A program made the translations under genes and the position numbers. Shown here in pieces: positions 28,199 through 39,354 of a stretch of 64,000 nt of DNA. The stretch is from Acinetobacter dispersus (GTDB lineage: Bacteria > Pseudomonadota > Gammaproteobacteria > Pseudomonadales > Moraxellaceae), in the NCBI RefSeq assembly GCF_009884975.1, contig NZ_CP041970.1, positions 2,728,001-2,792,000 of the forward strand. Direction: 5' to 3'. The number at the start of each line of letters is the position of its first letter. Position 1 is the first letter of the stretch. The notes below the pieces were generated by a model. The model did no database searches, was not told the origin of the DNA, and saw only the letters and a program-made list of their open reading frames with translations.

Positions 28199-31100
28199 TT
28201 AGAACTGGTCTGAGTTCAACGCTTGACTAAATGCTTGATCAACTTCACTGAAATCGTTGTGAAGTTCAAACTCAGCAGCTTCTGATTCTTGACGACGACG
28301 CTCTAGGTGATACGCAAGACCTGTACCAGCAGGGATCAAGCGACCTACAACAACGTTCTCTTTCAAGCCACGTAAATCATCTTCTTTACCTGTTACAGCC
28401 GCTTCAGTTAACACACGAGTTGTTTCCTGGAACGATGCAGCAGAGATGAACGAGTCAGTAGAAAGCGACGCTTTCGTGATACCCATTAACTGACGTTCAA
28501 ACTTCGCAGGGAACTTGTTCTGAGCCAAGACAGCTTGGTTCTCTTGAACAACGCGGATGTAATCCACTTGCTCACCTTTGATGAAGCTTGTATCACCGCC
28601 ATCAGTGATATCAACTTTACGCAACATTTGACGTACAACAACTTCAATGTGCTTATCGTTGATTTTTACACCTTGGAGACGGTAAACGTCTTGAACTTCG
28701 TTCACGATGTAGTTGGTTAATGCAACTTCACCTTTCAAACGTAAGATGTCATGTGGGTTCTGTGGACCATCAGAAATGGTTTCACCACGGTTCACATGCT
28801 CACCTTCAAACACGTTGATCGTACGCCATTTTGGAATCAATTCTTCGTAGATCTCAGAACCATCATCCGGAGTAATCACTAAACGGTTTTTACCTTTAGT
28901 CTCTTTACCGAAGCTTACAACACCTGATACTTCTGCAAGAATCGCATGCTCTTTCGGTTTACGCGCTTCAAACAAGTCAGCTACGCGTGGAAGACCACCG
29001 GTAATATCACGTGTACGTGAAGTTTCTTGTGGTACACGACCAAGTACATCACCCACACCGATCGTTGCGCCATCGCGAACAGTTACGATCGTATTTTGTG
29101 GTAAGAAGTAGAATTGTTCGCCGCCATCTGTTGTATCCAACACAATTGCAGGACGTAAATCTTTACCAGAAGCAGGACGAGCTGTTACAGGCAAGATTTC
29201 AACAGTGGTCATACCTGTCGCATCATCTGTCTTAGAGGTTGCAGTTACACCATCAGCAATTTGGCTGAAACGTGCTTTACCCGCAACTTCGGTAACAAGT
29301 GGATGTGTATGTGGATCCCAAGTCGCCACGATACCGCCAGCTTCTACAGCTTCACCATCTTTCAACAAGATGCTTGCACCGTAAGGAAGTTTATAGCGCT
29401 CACGCTCACGACCTAAATCATCCGCAATACCAATTTCACCTGAACGTGAAACTGACACTAAGTGACCTTTGGCATGTTGTACAGTTTTCACGTTGTGGAA
29501 ACGTACAGTACCTTTATTACGTACTTGAACACTGTTTGCAGCAGAAGTTCGGCTTGCAGCACCACCAACGTGGAAGGTACGCATTGTTAACTGTGTACCA
29601 GGTTCACCAATTGACTGAGCAGCCATTACACCGACAGATTCACCTGGATTCACCAAGTGACCGCGTGCAAGATCACGACCATAACAGCGTGCACATACAC
29701 CGAATGTCGATTCACATGCAATTACTGAACGTACTTTAACTTCATCGACACCCGCTTCTTCAAGCTCAGCAGCAATTTTCTCGTCAATTAACGTACCACG
29801 TGGAAGTACAACTTCATCATCAGATGCACGACGTACATCTTCAGCAGTTACACGACCCAATACGCGATCGCGTAATGGCTCGATCACGTCACCACCTTGA
29901 ATGAATGGTGTCATCACTAAGCCACCAGCTGTACCACAATCAGATTCAGTAATAACTAAATCTTGTGCTACGTCTACAAGACGACGAGTCAAGTAACCAG
30001 AGTTCGCAGTTTTCAATGCGGTATCGGCCAAACCTTTACGCGCACCGTGTGTTGAGATGAAGTACTGAAGTACTGTCAAACCTTCACGGAAGTTTGCTTT
30101 AATTGGGGTCTCAATGATCGAGCCATCTGGCTTAGCCATCAAACCACGCATACCAGCAAGCTGACGGATCTGCGCCGCACTACCACGGGCACCCGAGTCA
30201 GACATCATATAAATTGAGTTGAATGACTTCTGTTTCTCGTCTTCACCTTGTTTGTTTTTCACAAGGGTATAAGACAAGTTATCCATCATTGCTTTCGCAA
30301 CTTGGTCATTGGTACGAGCCCAAATATCGACCACTTTGTTATAGCGCTCACCCGCAGTTACGAAGCCTTGTTCAAACTGTTGTTCGATTTCACGAACTTC
30401 AGTTTCAGCTTTGTCGATAATGGTGTGCTTATTTGGTGGAATAAGCATGTCTTCCATACCTACAGATACACCTGAACGCGTCGCTTGACGGAAGCCCAAA
30501 TACATCAATTGATCAGCAAAGATAACAGTATCTTTCAAACCAAGCTTACGGTAGCAAGAGTTGATTAACTTAGAGATGTTTTTCTTAGTCATCTCAAGGT
30601 TGATCGATTCAAAGCTTAAACCTTGTGGAACAACTTCCCACAACAAGCAACGACCTGGTGTTGTATCAACAATAATAGTTTGCTTTTCACGCTGACCATT
30701 TTCATCAATTACAGTTTGGTGTACACGTACTTTAACGCGTGCATGGATCGCAACTTTACCAGTCGCTAAGGCACGGTTAACTTCGTGTGTATCCGCAAAC
30801 ACCATGCCTTCACCTTTGGCATTTACCGCATCACGCGTGATGTAGTAAAGACCCAAGACAACGTCCTGAGAAGGAACGATGATTGGCTCACCGTTTGCAG
30901 GTGACAAGATGTTATTGGTTGACATCATCAACGCACGTGCTTCTAACTGTGCTTCAAGTGTCAATGGAACGTGTACCGCCATTTGGTCACCATCGAAGTC
31001 GGCGTTAAACGCAGCACATACGAGTGGGTGAAGACGGATCGCTTTACCTTCGATCAGAATAGGTTCAAACGCTTGAAGACCTAAACGGTGAAGTGTTGGC

Positions 31101-32392
31101 GCACGGTTCAACATGACTGGATGTTGACGAATCACAGATGCAAGAACGTCCCAAACTTCTGGTGTCTCACGCTCAACCATTTTCTTCGCAGCTTTAATGG
31201 TTGTTGCTTGGCCAGAAGCTTGTAATTTCGCGAAAATAAATGGCTTGAATAGTTCAAGTGCCATCTTCTTCGGAAGACCACATTGGTGAAGACGTAAAGT
31301 AGGACCAACGGTAATTACCGAACGACCAGAATAGTCAACACGCTTACCAAGTAAGTTTTGACGGAAACGACCTTGTTTACCTTTGATCATGTCTGCCAAA
31401 GATTTCAATGGACGTTTGTTCGAACCTGTAATTGCACGACCACGACGACCGTTATCAAGCAACGCATCTACAGACTCTTGTAACATACGTTTTTCGTTAC
31501 GTACGATAATGTCTGGTGCAGCTAAGTCTAGAAGACGTTTTAAACGGTTGTTACGGTTGATCACACGACGATACAAATCGTTCAAGTCTGAAGTCGCGAA
31601 ACGACCACCTTCAAGTGGTACAAGCGGACGTAAATCTGGTGGAAGTACCGGAAGTACGTTCATCACCATCCATTCAGGCTTGTTATTTGAATCTTTGAAA
31701 GCTTCCATCAATTTCAAACGCTTAGACGATTTCTTAAGTTTCGTCTCAGAGGTTGTTTGAGGAATTTCTTCGCGTAAACGCGCAATTTCAGCTTCAAGAT
31801 CGATATCTTTTAATAGATCCTGAATCGCTTCTGCACCCATCTTCGCAGTGAATTCATCACCGTGTTCTTCAAGTGCATTGTAGTATTCTTCGTCTGTTAA
31901 AAGTTGATACTTTTCAAACGGAGTCATACCAGGATCTGTTACAACATAAGATTCGAAATACAATACGCGTTCGATATCACGTAATGTCATATCAAGAAGT
32001 AAACCGATACGGCTCGGTAATGATTTCAAGAACCAAATATGTGCAACTGGAGATGCAAGCTCGATGTGACCCATACGTTCACGACGAACTTTGGCAGTTG
32101 TTACTTCAACGCCACATTTTTCACAAATGACACCTTTGTATTTCATACGCTTGTATTTACCACACAAGCATTCGTAATCTTTTACTGGACCAAAGATTTT
32201 GGCACAGAACAAACCGTCACGTTCAGGTTTAAAAGTACGGTAGTTAATGGTTTCAGGCTTTTTAACTTCACCGTGAGACCATGACTTAATCATCTCTGGC
32301 GACGCAAGACCAATACGGATACGGTCAAATTCAACAGGTGCATGACCTTCTGAATCCGGTTTCTTACGCATGATATCGAGCAAGTCTTTCAA
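28199..32392 (-). CDS. rpoC: DNA-directed RNA polymerase subunit beta'
   Basis: 1397 aa, close to the 1407 of E. coli. Beta' forms the clamp and half of the active-site cleft of RNA polymerase. Visible marks are the N-terminal zinc finger ([22 protein letters not shown]), the absolutely conserved catalytic NADFDGDQM (Mg2+-binding aspartates), the trigger-loop/bridge-helix region [19 protein letters not shown], and the second zinc site [17 protein letters not shown]. The frame is intact. It is the last gene of the rplKAJL-rpoBC cluster, separated from rpoB by a 154-bp spacer that holds a palindromic repeat. Confidence 0.99.
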   Translation of the reverse strand: MKDLLDIMRKKPDSEGHAPVEFDRIRIGLASPEMIKSWSHGEVKKPETINYRTFKPERDGLFCAKIFGPVKDYECLCGKYKRMKYKGVICEKCGVEVTTAKVRRERMGHIELASPVAHIWFLKSLPSRIGLLLDMTLRDIERVLYFESYVVTDPGMTPFEKYQLLTDEEYYNALEEHGDEFTAKMGAEAIQDLLKDIDLEAEIARLREEIPQTTSETKLKKSSKRLKLMEAFKDSNNKPEWMVMNVLPVLPPDLRPLVPLEGGRFATSDLNDLYRRVINRNNRLKRLLDLAAPDIIVRNEKRMLQESVDALLDNGRRGRAITGSNKRPLKSLADMIKGKQGRFRQNLLGKRVDYSGRSVITVGPTLRLHQCGLPKKMALELFKPFIFAKLQASGQATTIKAAKKMVERETPEVWDVLASVIRQHPVMLNRAPTLHRLGLQAFEPILIEGKAIRLHPLVCAAFNADFDGDQMAVHVPLTLEAQLEARALMMSTNNILSPANGEPIIVPSQDVVLGLYYITRDAVNAKGEGMVFADTHEVNRALATGKVAIHARVKVRVHQTVIDENGQREKQTIIVDTTPGRCLLWEVVPQGLSFESINLEMTKKNISKLINSCYRKLGLKDTVIFADQLMYLGFRQATRSGVSVGMEDMLIPPNKHTIIDKAETEVREIEQQFEQGFVTAGERYNKVVDIWARTNDQVAKAMMDNLSYTLVKNKQGEDEKQKSFNSIYMMSDSGARGSAAQIRQLAGMRGLMAKPDGSIIETPIKANFREGLTVLQYFISTHGARKGLADTALKTANSGYLTRRLVDVAQDLVITESDCGTAGGLVMTPFIQGGDVIEPLRDRVLGRVTAEDVRRASDDEVVLPRGTLIDEKIAAELEEAGVDEVKVRSVIACESTFGVCARCYGRDLARGHLVNPGESVGVMAAQSIGEPGTQLTMRTFHVGGAASRTSAANSVQVRNKGTVRFHNVKTVQHAKGHLVSVSRSGEIGIADDLGRERERYKLPYGASILLKDGEAVEAGGIVATWDPHTHPLVTEVAGKARFSQIADGVTATSKTDDATGMTTVEILPVTARPASGKDLRPAIVLDTTDGGEQFYFLPQNTIVTVRDGATIGVGDVLGRVPQETSRTRDITGGLPRVADLFEARKPKEHAILAEVSGVVSFGKETKGKNRLVITPDDGSEIYEELIPKWRTINVFEGEHVNRGETISDGPQNPHDILRLKGEVALTNYIVNEVQDVYRLQGVKINDKHIEVVVRQMLRKVDITDGGDTSFIKGEQVDYIRVVQENQAVLAQNKFPAKFERQLMGITKASLSTDSFISAASFQETTRVLTEAAVTGKEDDLRGLKENVVVGRLIPAGTGLAYHLERRRQESEAAEFELHNDFSEVDQAFSQALNSDQF

Positions 32393-32465
32393 TTTTTTTC
32401 TCCGTGTGTCGAGGAGCTAAGCTCACTCGACTGGGTCACAAATATTGTTTTTACTGAAATTTGGG

Positions 32466-32545
32466 AATCTCTAATCCCCCTAAATCCCCCTTTTACAAAG
32501 GGGGACTTCCCCCCCTCTTTCTTAAAGAGGGGTTGGGGGAGATTT
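32466..32545. repeat. dispersed nested palindromic repeat, copy 1 (rpoB-rpoC spacer)
   Basis: An 80-bp C/G-rich element made of two hairpins inside an outer inverted repeat. The hairpins are TCCCCCTTT-N3-AAAGGGGGA (32485-32505) and CCCCTCTTT-N3-AAAGAGGGG (32512-32532); the outer arms are AATCTC/GGGGGAGATT. It ends two bases before the rpoB stop codon. The same architecture recurs at 63683-63756 and, halved, at 57844-57881, so this is a repeat family and not a gene-specific structure. No T-run follows on the minus strand, so it is not an ordinary terminator. Confidence 0.88.
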
Positions 32546-32546
32546 T

Positions 32547-35500
32547 TTAGTCACCATTTTTCAGTTCAATGTTGATACCTAAAGAACGGATCTCTTTGGT
32601 CAATACGTTGAACGATTCAGGCATACCCGGATCCATATAATGGTTACCATCTACAATATTCTTATAGATGCGTGTACGACCTTCGACGTCATCCGACTTC
32701 ACAGTGAGCATTTCTTGAAGTGTATATGCTGCACCGTATGCTTCAAGTGCCCATACTTCCATCTCACCGAAACGCTGACCACCGAATTGTGCTTTACCAC
32801 CAAGCGGCTGTTGAGTAACAAGTGAGTAAGAACCTGTTGAACGCGCATGCATCTTGTCATCAACCAAGTGGTTCAATTTAAGCATGTACATGTAACCTAC
32901 AGTTACAGGACGATCAAACTGTTCACCTGTACGACCATCAAACAATACCGTTTGACCAGTACGTGAAATGTCAGCCAATTCTAGTAAGTCTTTGATCTGA
33001 CTTTCTTCAGCACCATCGAATACAGGTGTTGCCAATGGAACACCTGCACGCAAGTTACCTGAAAGTGCCAAGACTTCTGCATCAGTTAAGCTATCAAGCT
33101 CTTCTTGCTCGCCACCAACCTTGTTATAAATCTTGTCTAAGAATTCACGCAGTTCAATCACTGTACGCTGTTCTTTCAACATTTTTTCGATTTTATCGCC
33201 AAGACCTTTAGCAGCCATACCCAAGTGAGTCTCGAGAATCTGACCCACGTTCATACGTGATGGTACACCCAACGGGTTCAATACGATATCGACTGGTACA
33301 CCATTGGCATCATGCGGCATGTCTTCAACTGGTAAGATGTTTGATACAACACCTTTGTTACCGTGACGACCCGCCATCTTATCACCAGGCTGGATACGAC
33401 GTTTAACAGCGAGGTAAACCTTAACAACTTTTAATACGCCAGTTGTTAATTCATCACCTGTAGAAAGTTTACGTTTCTTCTCAGCAAACTTCTCATCAAT
33501 TTCGTAACTCTTCTCTTTCAAGAACACTTGAATTTGAGTTAAACGCTCTGCAATTGCTTCATCAGTCGGCTGGATTTCAAGTAAATCAACAAGCTCTAAA
33601 CCAGACAATACGTCTTCAGCAAGTTTATCGCCACGTTTAGTTGAACCACCACCGTTAGATTCTTGACCTTTCAACAAACGAACAATACGTTCACGTGCTG
33701 CTTCTTCGAAGATTTTGTATTCTTCTTTCAAGTCTTTACGGTATGCATCAAGTTGAGCTTTCTCAATTGCTTGAGCACGTTCATCTTTTTCCAAACCATC
33801 ACGTGTGAAGACTTGAACGTCAATCACGGTACCTTTGGTGCCAGATGGAACGCGTAAAGAAGAGTCTTTAACGTCAGCTGCTTTTTCACCAAAGATTGCG
33901 CGAAGTAGTTTTTCTTCAGGTGTTAACTGAGTTTCACCTTTAGGCGTTACCTTACCAACAAGGATGTCACCCGCAGTCACTTCAGCACCGATATAAACAA
34001 TACCAGACTCATCCAACTTAGACAGTGCAGCTTCACCAACGTTAGGAATATCGGCAGTGATTTCTTCTGCACCCAACTTAGTATCACGCGCTACACATGA
34101 CAATTCTTGAATGTGAATCGACGTTAAACGGTCTTCTTGAAGTACACGCTCAGAAAGTAAGATCGAGTCTTCGTAGTTATAGCCGTTCCATGTCATGAAC
34201 GCGACGCGCATGTTTTGACCAAGCGCAAGTTCACCCATATCAGTCGATGGACCATCAGCCAAGATATCGCCACGAGCAACTTTGTCGCCCAAGTTTACGA
34301 TCACGTTTTGGTTGATACATGTATTTTGGTTTGAACGTGTGTATTTGATCAGGTTGTAGATATCTACACCTGCTTCACCCGCGATCATTTCATCTTCGTT
34401 TACACGAATAACGATACGAGATGCATCTACATATTCAATCGCACCACCACGGTCTGCAATCACACACACGCCCGAGTCACGTGCTACGTTTGCTTCCATA
34501 CCAGTACCAACAAGCGGCTTGTCAGCACGTAATGTAGGAACAGCCTGACGTTGCATGTTCGAACCCATCAATGCACGGTTCGCATCATCGTGTTCAAGGA
34601 ATGGAATCAATGATGCAGCAACAGAAACAACCTGCTGTGCTGAAACGTCCATATGTGTAACGCGCTCAGGCGACATACGTACGAATTCACCTTGATGACG
34701 TACAGAAACCATTTCTTCAGTCAAGTTGCCATCTTTATCTACTGCAGAATCGGCCTGTGCAATCACAGTACCCACTTCTTCAATCGCAGATAAATATTCA
34801 ACTGTATCTGTTACACGGCCTTCAACAACGCGACGGTATGGGGTTTCCAAGAAACCGAAGTCATTCGCTTTTGCATAAACAGAAAGCGAGTTGATCAAAC
34901 CAATGTTTGGACCTTCCGGTGTTTCAATTGGACATACACGACCGTAGTGAGTTTGATGTACGTCACGTACTTCAAAGCCTGCACGTTCACGTGTCAAACC
35001 ACCAGGACCAAGCGCAGATACACGACGTTTGTGTGTAATCTCAGATAATGGGTTATTTTGGTCCATGAACTGAGACAATTGGCTTGAACCAAAGAATTCT
35101 TTGATTGCAGCAGCAACTGGTTTCGCGTTGATTAAATCTTGCGGAGACAAGTTATCAGTTTCTGCTTGGCTTAAACGCTCTTTAACAGCACGTTCAACAC
35201 GAACTAAACCAACACGGAATTGGTTTTCTGTCATTTCACCAACAGAACGTACACGACGGTTACCCAAGTGATCGATATCATCGACTTCACCCTTACCGTT
35301 ACGGATTTCAACCAATGTACGCAGTACATCGATGATATCTTCGTGCGATAAAATACCCTCAACTTCACGAGACTTCTGATCTGTACCCACTTCGTAAGGA
35401 CGACCCAAACGACGGTTGAACTTCATACGACCCACTGGAGAAAGGTCATAACGCTCAGAAGAGAAGAACAAGTTGTTGAATAAGTTTTCAGCAGCTTCTT

Positions 35501-36635
35501 TTGTTGGTGGCTCGCCTGGACGCATTACTTTATAGATTTCAACAAGCGCTTCTTCACGACCTGTTGTTGTATCTGCACGTAATGTATCAGCAACGAAAGA
35601 ACCACGATCGATATCGTTTGTGAACAGGATGTTAAACTGTTTAACACCACCTTCAGCCAACTTCACCATAATGTCATGGCTAAGTACGGTATTTGCAGGA
35701 ATCACATCACCGTCTTTCAACTTGATGTCTTCAGCTGTAATACGCTCATATAAATATTCATCAGGTACAGAAAGCTTCGCTAAGTTAGCAGCTTCCATTT
35801 GGCGTACATGACGAGCATTAATACGTTTACCTTGTTCAACGATCGCTTTACCATCATTATCCAAGATATCAAATTGCGCCATTTCACCACGTAAGCGGTC
35901 TGGAACGAGGTCAATTTGATAGCTACCCATATCAAGATATACAGGTACTTTCTCGTAGAACAAATTCAAGATTTGTTCATTGCTATAATTCAAGGCACGT
36001 AGGATTACCGTTGCAAGCAACTTACGACGACGGTCAATACGTACGAATACCAAATCTTTGGCATCAAATTCGAAGTCTAACCATGAACCACGGTAAGGAA
36101 TAATACGTGCTGAATACAACACTTTACCGCTTGAGTGGGTTTTACCCTTATCATGGTCGAAGAATACACCTGGTGAACGGTGTAATTGAGATACGATTAC
36201 ACGCTCAGTACCGTTGATAACGAACGTACCGTTATCTGTCATGAGTGGCATTTCACCCATATAAACTTCTTGTTCACGCACGTCTTTAATTGATTTCGTT
36301 TCACGATCTTTAATGATCAAACGAATTTTTACGCGCATTGGTGCCGCATAAGTTGAACCACGTAAAATACATTCACGTACGTCAAACTCTGGCTTACCAA
36401 GACTATACTCAACAAATTCTAAAGCAGCATTGCCAGAATAACTTTCAATAGGAAAAACTGAACGAAATGCGGCTTGGAGACCGATATCTTCGCGATTTTT
36501 TGGAGTTTTACCACCTTGTAAGAAAGTACGGTACGAATCGACCTGAATCGAAAGTAAGTACGGTGCTTCCATTACGTGGGGCAATTTACCAAAATTCTTA
36601 CGAATCCGTTTCTTTTCGGTATATGAGTATGCCAT
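32547..36635 (-). CDS. rpoB: DNA-directed RNA polymerase subunit beta
   Basis: 1362 aa, the usual Acinetobacter length. Beta forms the second half of the catalytic cleft and is the rifampicin target. The rifampicin-resistance cluster 1 reads [19 protein letters not shown] then [11 protein letters not shown], with all common resistance positions in the susceptible form. Other conserved stretches are [27 protein letters not shown] and [20 protein letters not shown]. The ATG has a GAGGA Shine-Dalgarno. It is separated from rplL by a 308-bp spacer with several hairpins, and followed by rpoC. Confidence 0.99.
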   Translation of the reverse strand: MAYSYTEKKRIRKNFGKLPHVMEAPYLLSIQVDSYRTFLQGGKTPKNREDIGLQAAFRSVFPIESYSGNAALEFVEYSLGKPEFDVRECILRGSTYAAPMRVKIRLIIKDRETKSIKDVREQEVYMGEMPLMTDNGTFVINGTERVIVSQLHRSPGVFFDHDKGKTHSSGKVLYSARIIPYRGSWLDFEFDAKDLVFVRIDRRRKLLATVILRALNYSNEQILNLFYEKVPVYLDMGSYQIDLVPDRLRGEMAQFDILDNDGKAIVEQGKRINARHVRQMEAANLAKLSVPDEYLYERITAEDIKLKDGDVIPANTVLSHDIMVKLAEGGVKQFNILFTNDIDRGSFVADTLRADTTTGREEALVEIYKVMRPGEPPTKEAAENLFNNLFFSSERYDLSPVGRMKFNRRLGRPYEVGTDQKSREVEGILSHEDIIDVLRTLVEIRNGKGEVDDIDHLGNRRVRSVGEMTENQFRVGLVRVERAVKERLSQAETDNLSPQDLINAKPVAAAIKEFFGSSQLSQFMDQNNPLSEITHKRRVSALGPGGLTRERAGFEVRDVHQTHYGRVCPIETPEGPNIGLINSLSVYAKANDFGFLETPYRRVVEGRVTDTVEYLSAIEEVGTVIAQADSAVDKDGNLTEEMVSVRHQGEFVRMSPERVTHMDVSAQQVVSVAASLIPFLEHDDANRALMGSNMQRQAVPTLRADKPLVGTGMEANVARDSGVCVIADRGGAIEYVDASRIVIRVNEDEMIAGEAGVDIYNLIKYTRSNQNTCINQNVIVNLGDKVARGDILADGPSTDMGELALGQNMRVAFMTWNGYNYEDSILLSERVLQEDRLTSIHIQELSCVARDTKLGAEEITADIPNVGEAALSKLDESGIVYIGAEVTAGDILVGKVTPKGETQLTPEEKLLRAIFGEKAADVKDSSLRVPSGTKGTVIDVQVFTRDGLEKDERAQAIEKAQLDAYRKDLKEEYKIFEEAARERIVRLLKGQESNGGGSTKRGDKLAEDVLSGLELVDLLEIQPTDEAIAERLTQIQVFLKEKSYEIDEKFAEKKRKLSTGDELTTGVLKVVKVYLAVKRRIQPGDKMAGRHGNKGVVSNILPVEDMPHDANGVPVDIVLNPLGVPSRMNVGQILETHLGMAAKGLGDKIEKMLKEQRTVIELREFLDKIYNKVGGEQEELDSLTDAEVLALSGNLRAGVPLATPVFDGAEESQIKDLLELADISRTGQTVLFDGRTGEQFDRPVTVGYMYMLKLNHLVDDKMHARSTGSYSLVTQQPLGGKAQFGGQRFGEMEVWALEAYGAAYTLQEMLTVKSDDVEGRTRIYKNIVDGNHYMDPGMPESFNVLTKEIRSLGINIELKNGD

Positions 36636-36656
36636 CTGGAGTCCTCGGAAAGTAAA

Positions 36657-36683
36657 CTAAACCCGCCTGCAGAACGGGTTTAG
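36657..36683 (-). other. hairpin in the rpoB leader
   Basis: A perfect 9-bp stem, CTAAACCCG with CGGGTTTAG, and a 9-base loop, ending 21 bp before the rpoB ATG. It may protect or present the rpoB ribosome site or mark a processed 5' end. No T-run. Confidence 0.55.
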
Positions 36684-36747
36684 AAGGAATTACGCAGGCC
36701 GATATGGCCACCACTGTTTACAAATGCTGCAATTTTTAGTGGTATTA

Positions 36748-36795
36748 AAACGCTTAACAATATTTTTATAAGCAAAAAAATATTGGTAAGCGTTT
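36748..36795 (-). other. long hairpin in the rplL-rpoB spacer, possible RNase III site
   Basis: Outer arms AAACGCTTA/TAAGCGTTT (9 bp) and inner arms AATATTTTT/AAAAATATT (9 bp) are separated by a symmetric 2x2 internal loop and closed by an 8-base loop. An interrupted helix of about 20 bp in this exact spacer is where E. coli processes the rplL-rpoB transcript with RNase III; the same role is inferred here. Confidence 0.55.
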
Positions 36796-36870
36796 GATAT
36801 TGTGTTATTTGTTTGAATTTTACGCACAAAAACGTAAAACTAACAAAAAACGAGCCGATTATTGTAACGC

Positions 36871-36907
36871 AAAAAGGCTGATGACCCAAGAGCCATCAGC
36901 CATTTTT
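36871..36907 (-). terminator. attenuator-like terminator between rplL and rpoB
   Basis: GGCTGATG (36876-36883) and CATCAGCC (36894-36901) form a stem with a 10-base loop; on the minus strand it is followed by five T. A second hairpin, GGAGCCGATTTT-N3-AAAATCGACTCC (36909-36935, one mismatch), lies between it and the rplL stop. Partial termination here would set the lower level of rpoBC relative to the ribosomal genes, as in E. coli. Confidence 0.65.
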
Positions 36908-36943
36908 TGGAGCCGATTTTCAAAAAATCGACTCCCTACAGCA

Positions 36944-37309
36944 TTACTTAAGTGTAACTGTAGCACCAGCTTCTTCAAGCTTCTTCTTAAGTTCTTCGCC
37001 TTCTTCTTTAGAAACGCCTTCCTTAAGAACAGCAGGAGCGCCTTCAACAAGATCTTTAGCTTCTTTAAGACCAAGACCAGTAGCTTCACGAACTGCTTTA
37101 ATTACAGCAACTTTGTTAGCACCGAAAGAAGTCAACTCTACGTTGAATTCAGTTTGTTCTTCAGCAGCAGCAACAGCTGGACCAGCAGCAACAGCTACAG
37201 CAGCAGCAGATACGTTGAATTTTTCTTCGAAAGCAGAAATAAGTTCAACAAGTTCAAGAACAGTTTTTTCAGCAACTGCGTTTAAGATTTCTTCGTTTGT
37301 TAAAGCCAT
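36944..37309 (-). CDS. rplL: 50S ribosomal protein L7/L12
   Basis: 121 aa. L7/L12 forms the flexible ribosomal stalk that recruits translation GTPases and binds as dimers to L10. The N-terminal dimerisation helices (about 1-35), an Ala/Val-rich hinge ([17 protein letters not shown], about 36-54) and the globular C-terminal domain ([18 protein letters not shown], then [15 protein letters not shown]) are all present. Preceded by rplJ with 48 bp between them, and followed by the attenuator-like hairpins before rpoB. Confidence 0.98.
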   Translation of the reverse strand: MALTNEEILNAVAEKTVLELVELISAFEEKFNVSAAAVAVAAGPAVAAAEEQTEFNVELTSFGANKVAVIKAVREATGLGLKEAKDLVEGAPAVLKEGVSKEEGEELKKKLEEAGATVTLK

Positions 37310-37357
37310 GAGAGTAACTCCAAATGGATATTGAATGGTGTGAAAGTAGATTTAAGC

Positions 37358-37864
37358 TTAAGCAGCTTCTGACCCGTTTTTCTCTTGAAGCGCTGTAAGT
37401 AAGCGACCCAATTTCGAAATAGGAGCTTGAAGAACAGAGGCAAGCATAGTAAGCGCTTTTTCTTGGTTCGGAAGATTCGCGATAACGCTAACGTCAGCAC
37501 CTTGATAAAGTTTGCCTTCAAATGCAGCAGCCTTTAATTCAAATGCTTTATTAGTTTTAGCAAATTCTTCGAACAAGCGTGCAGCTGCACCCATGTCGTC
37601 TTCAGAAGTTGAGAATGCTAAGATTGTTGGACCAACAAGGTCGTCATTCAAGATAGCGAATGGCGTATCTTGAAGAGCACGTTTAGCTAAAGTATTACGT
37701 ACAACGCGTGTAGCAACACCTAGTTTACGAGCTTCAACACGAAGAGCAGTTAATTGCTCAACGGTTAAACCTTGGTAGTCAGCAACAACGGCAGCGAACG
37801 CTGTAGAAGCAATTTCACTTACTTCAGCAACGATCTGTTTTTTGTCTTCGATAAGAAGAGCCAT
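37358..37864 (-). CDS. rplJ: 50S ribosomal protein L10
   Basis: 168 aa from the ATG at 37864, which has the strong Shine-Dalgarno AGGAGGT; an in-frame ATG ten codons upstream lies inside the leader RNA. L10 anchors the L7/L12 stalk to 23S rRNA and, as the L10-L12 complex, represses its own mRNA. The N-terminal rRNA-binding domain (MALLIEDKKQIVAEVSEIA) and the C-terminal helix that binds L12 dimers are intact. The preceding 250-bp spacer contains a structured leader. Confidence 0.98.
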   Translation of the reverse strand: MALLIEDKKQIVAEVSEIASTAFAAVVADYQGLTVEQLTALRVEARKLGVATRVVRNTLAKRALQDTPFAILNDDLVGPTILAFSTSEDDMGAAARLFEEFAKTNKAFELKAAAFEGKLYQGADVSVIANLPNQEKALTMLASVLQAPISKLGRLLTALQEKNGSEAA

Positions 37865-38000
37865 CGTAAAACCTCCTAACGGTGATTTATGCACTCATAC
37901 GAGTGCACTCCCAATTCGTAAGCCCTATTCAGACTTACACGCGGAGGAGCAACAAATCACACCACCGCGTCTACTCAGACTGGTTTATTAAGAAGATCTT
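37865..38000 (-). ncRNA. L10 leader (autoregulatory 5' UTR of rplJL)
   Basis: On the transcript of the minus strand three stems are visible in order: CGCGG/CCGCG around 37940-37969, GTAAG/CTTAC at 37918-37938, and the 7-bp hairpin TGCACTC-GTAT-GAGTGCA (37890-37907) next to the rplJ ribosome site. A structured leader here is the known binding site of the L10-L12 complex in gamma-proteobacteria. Boundaries are approximate. Confidence 0.65.
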
Positions 38001-38115
38001 CTAAAAAGAATCACTTCGCCTGAGGTCTTTGACGCTGATAAACATTCATTTATCAATTCAAAGTTTGCTTAGATTTTTTCAACGAAAAAATCTAAGGCTT
38101 CAAAATTCTTTCTAA

Positions 38116-38811
38116 TTACTTAGAAACGTTGCTTACGTCAACGATCAAACCAGGACCCATAGTAGAGCTCAAAGTGATCTTTTTAACGTATACACCTTTA
38201 GAAGTTGCAGGCTTTAACTTTTTCAAGTCTGCAATTAAAGTTTCAACGTTTTGACGTACAGCTTCTTCGCTAAAGCCAAGTTGGCCGATCGCAGCGTGGA
38301 TGATACCCGCTTTGTCTACACGGTAACGTGCTTGACCAGATTTAGCATTCTTAACCGCGTTAGCAACATCAGGAGTTACTGTACCCACTTTAGGGTTTGG
38401 CATTAAGCCACGTGGACCAAGAATTGTACCAAGCTTACCAACAACGCGCATTGCATCAGGAGCAGCAATCACTACGTCGAAATCAAGGTTTCCACCTTGA
38501 ATGCTTTCAGCAAGGTCATCAAAACCAACGATATCAGCACCAGCAGCTTTCGCAGCTTCTGCAGCAGCACCTTGAGCAAATACTGCAACACGTACAGTTT
38601 TACCAGTACCCGCAGGTAAAGTTGTAGCACCACGAACAACCTGATCAGATTTACGTGGGTCTACACCAAGGTTTACAGCGATATCTAAAGATTCTTTGAA
38701 CTTCGCAGCTGGAAGGCTGTTAAGAACTTGTACTGCTTCTTCCAAAGTGTAAACTTTGTTTGCTTCTACAGCAGCAGCAATGGCTTTTTGACGTTTAGTT
38801 AACTTTGCCAT
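38116..38811 (-). CDS. rplA: 50S ribosomal protein L1
   Basis: 231 aa. L1 binds 23S rRNA at the mobile L1 stalk near the E site and represses the L11 operon by binding its mRNA. The sequence has the typical start ([15 protein letters not shown]), the first domain with [20 protein letters not shown], the [15 protein letters not shown] signature, and the final domain block [17 protein letters not shown]. The start codon lies 3 bp from the rplK stop, so the two genes are translationally coupled. Confidence 0.98.
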   Translation of the reverse strand: MAKLTKRQKAIAAAVEANKVYTLEEAVQVLNSLPAAKFKESLDIAVNLGVDPRKSDQVVRGATTLPAGTGKTVRVAVFAQGAAAEAAKAAGADIVGFDDLAESIQGGNLDFDVVIAAPDAMRVVGKLGTILGPRGLMPNPKVGTVTPDVANAVKNAKSGQARYRVDKAGIIHAAIGQLGFSEEAVRQNVETLIADLKKLKPATSKGVYVKKITLSSTMGPGLIVDVSNVSK

Positions 38812-38814
38812 GTC

Positions 38815-39243
38815 TTATAGCTCCACTTCCAAGCCCATAGAACGTGCAGAACCAGCAATGGTACGCACACGAGCGTCTAAATCAGCACCAGTTAAGTCTG
38901 GTTCTTTAGTAGTCGCGATTTCTTCTAACTGAGCACGGGTCAACTTACCAACTTTAGTTTTGTTAGGTACAGAAGAACCCTTTTGGATACCAGCAGCTTT
39001 CTTAAGAAGAATAGATGCAGGTGGAGTTTTCATGATGAAAGTGAACGACTTATCGTTGTACACAGTAATCACGACAGGAATTGGCAAACCAACTTCAAGT
39101 TTTTGTGTAGCAGCATTGAATTCTTTACAGAATGCCATGATGTTTACACCACGTTGACCTAAAGCAGGACCAATTGGTGGAGATGGATTTGCTTTACCAG
39201 CTGGAACTTGCAGCTTGATATAGCCGTCAATCTTCTTAGCCAT
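38815..39243 (-). CDS. rplK: 50S ribosomal protein L11
   Basis: 142 aa. L11 binds the GTPase-associated region of 23S rRNA and is required for RelA activation. The N-terminal domain carries the proline-rich [20 protein letters not shown] stretch; the rRNA-binding C-terminal domain contains [11 protein letters not shown] and ends in the family signature [15 protein letters not shown]. The ATG has an AGAGGTAA ribosome site. It is the first gene of the rplKAJL part of the cluster, with a 111-bp spacer after nusG. Confidence 0.98.
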   Translation of the reverse strand: MAKKIDGYIKLQVPAGKANPSPPIGPALGQRGVNIMAFCKEFNAATQKLEVGLPIPVVITVYNDKSFTFIMKTPPASILLKKAAGIQKGSSVPNKTKVGKLTRAQLEEIATTKEPDLTGADLDARVRTIAGSARSMGLEVEL

Positions 39244-39282
39244 TGAAAATTACCTCTGGGTACAGACGCCGTTAGGCTCCCC

Positions 39283-39308
39283 AAAAATTAAACAACACCG
39301 AAGTGTTA
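39283..39308 (-). terminator. terminator or attenuator between nusG and rplK
   Basis: On the minus strand AACAC-TTCG-GTGTT, a UUCG-class tetraloop hairpin, is followed by GTTTAATTTTT. Just upstream a second, T-less dyad GCCCGATC-A-GATCGGGC occupies 39319-39335. The stem is only 5-6 bp, so termination is probably partial. Confidence 0.5.
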
Positions 39309-39354
39309 GAACAACAATGCCCGATCAGATCGGGCGCTTCACAACCTATTCAAA

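Noticed and set aside
32393..32546. Intrinsic terminator between rpoB and rpoC
   Set aside because: The G/C-rich hairpins have no T-run on the minus strand and belong to a dispersed repeat; rpoBC is expected to be co-transcribed.
36794..37285. Large plus-strand frame of 163 codons over rplL
   Set aside because: It is antisense to rplL and the spacer; Phe/Ser-rich composition is typical of complemented Lys/Glu codons.
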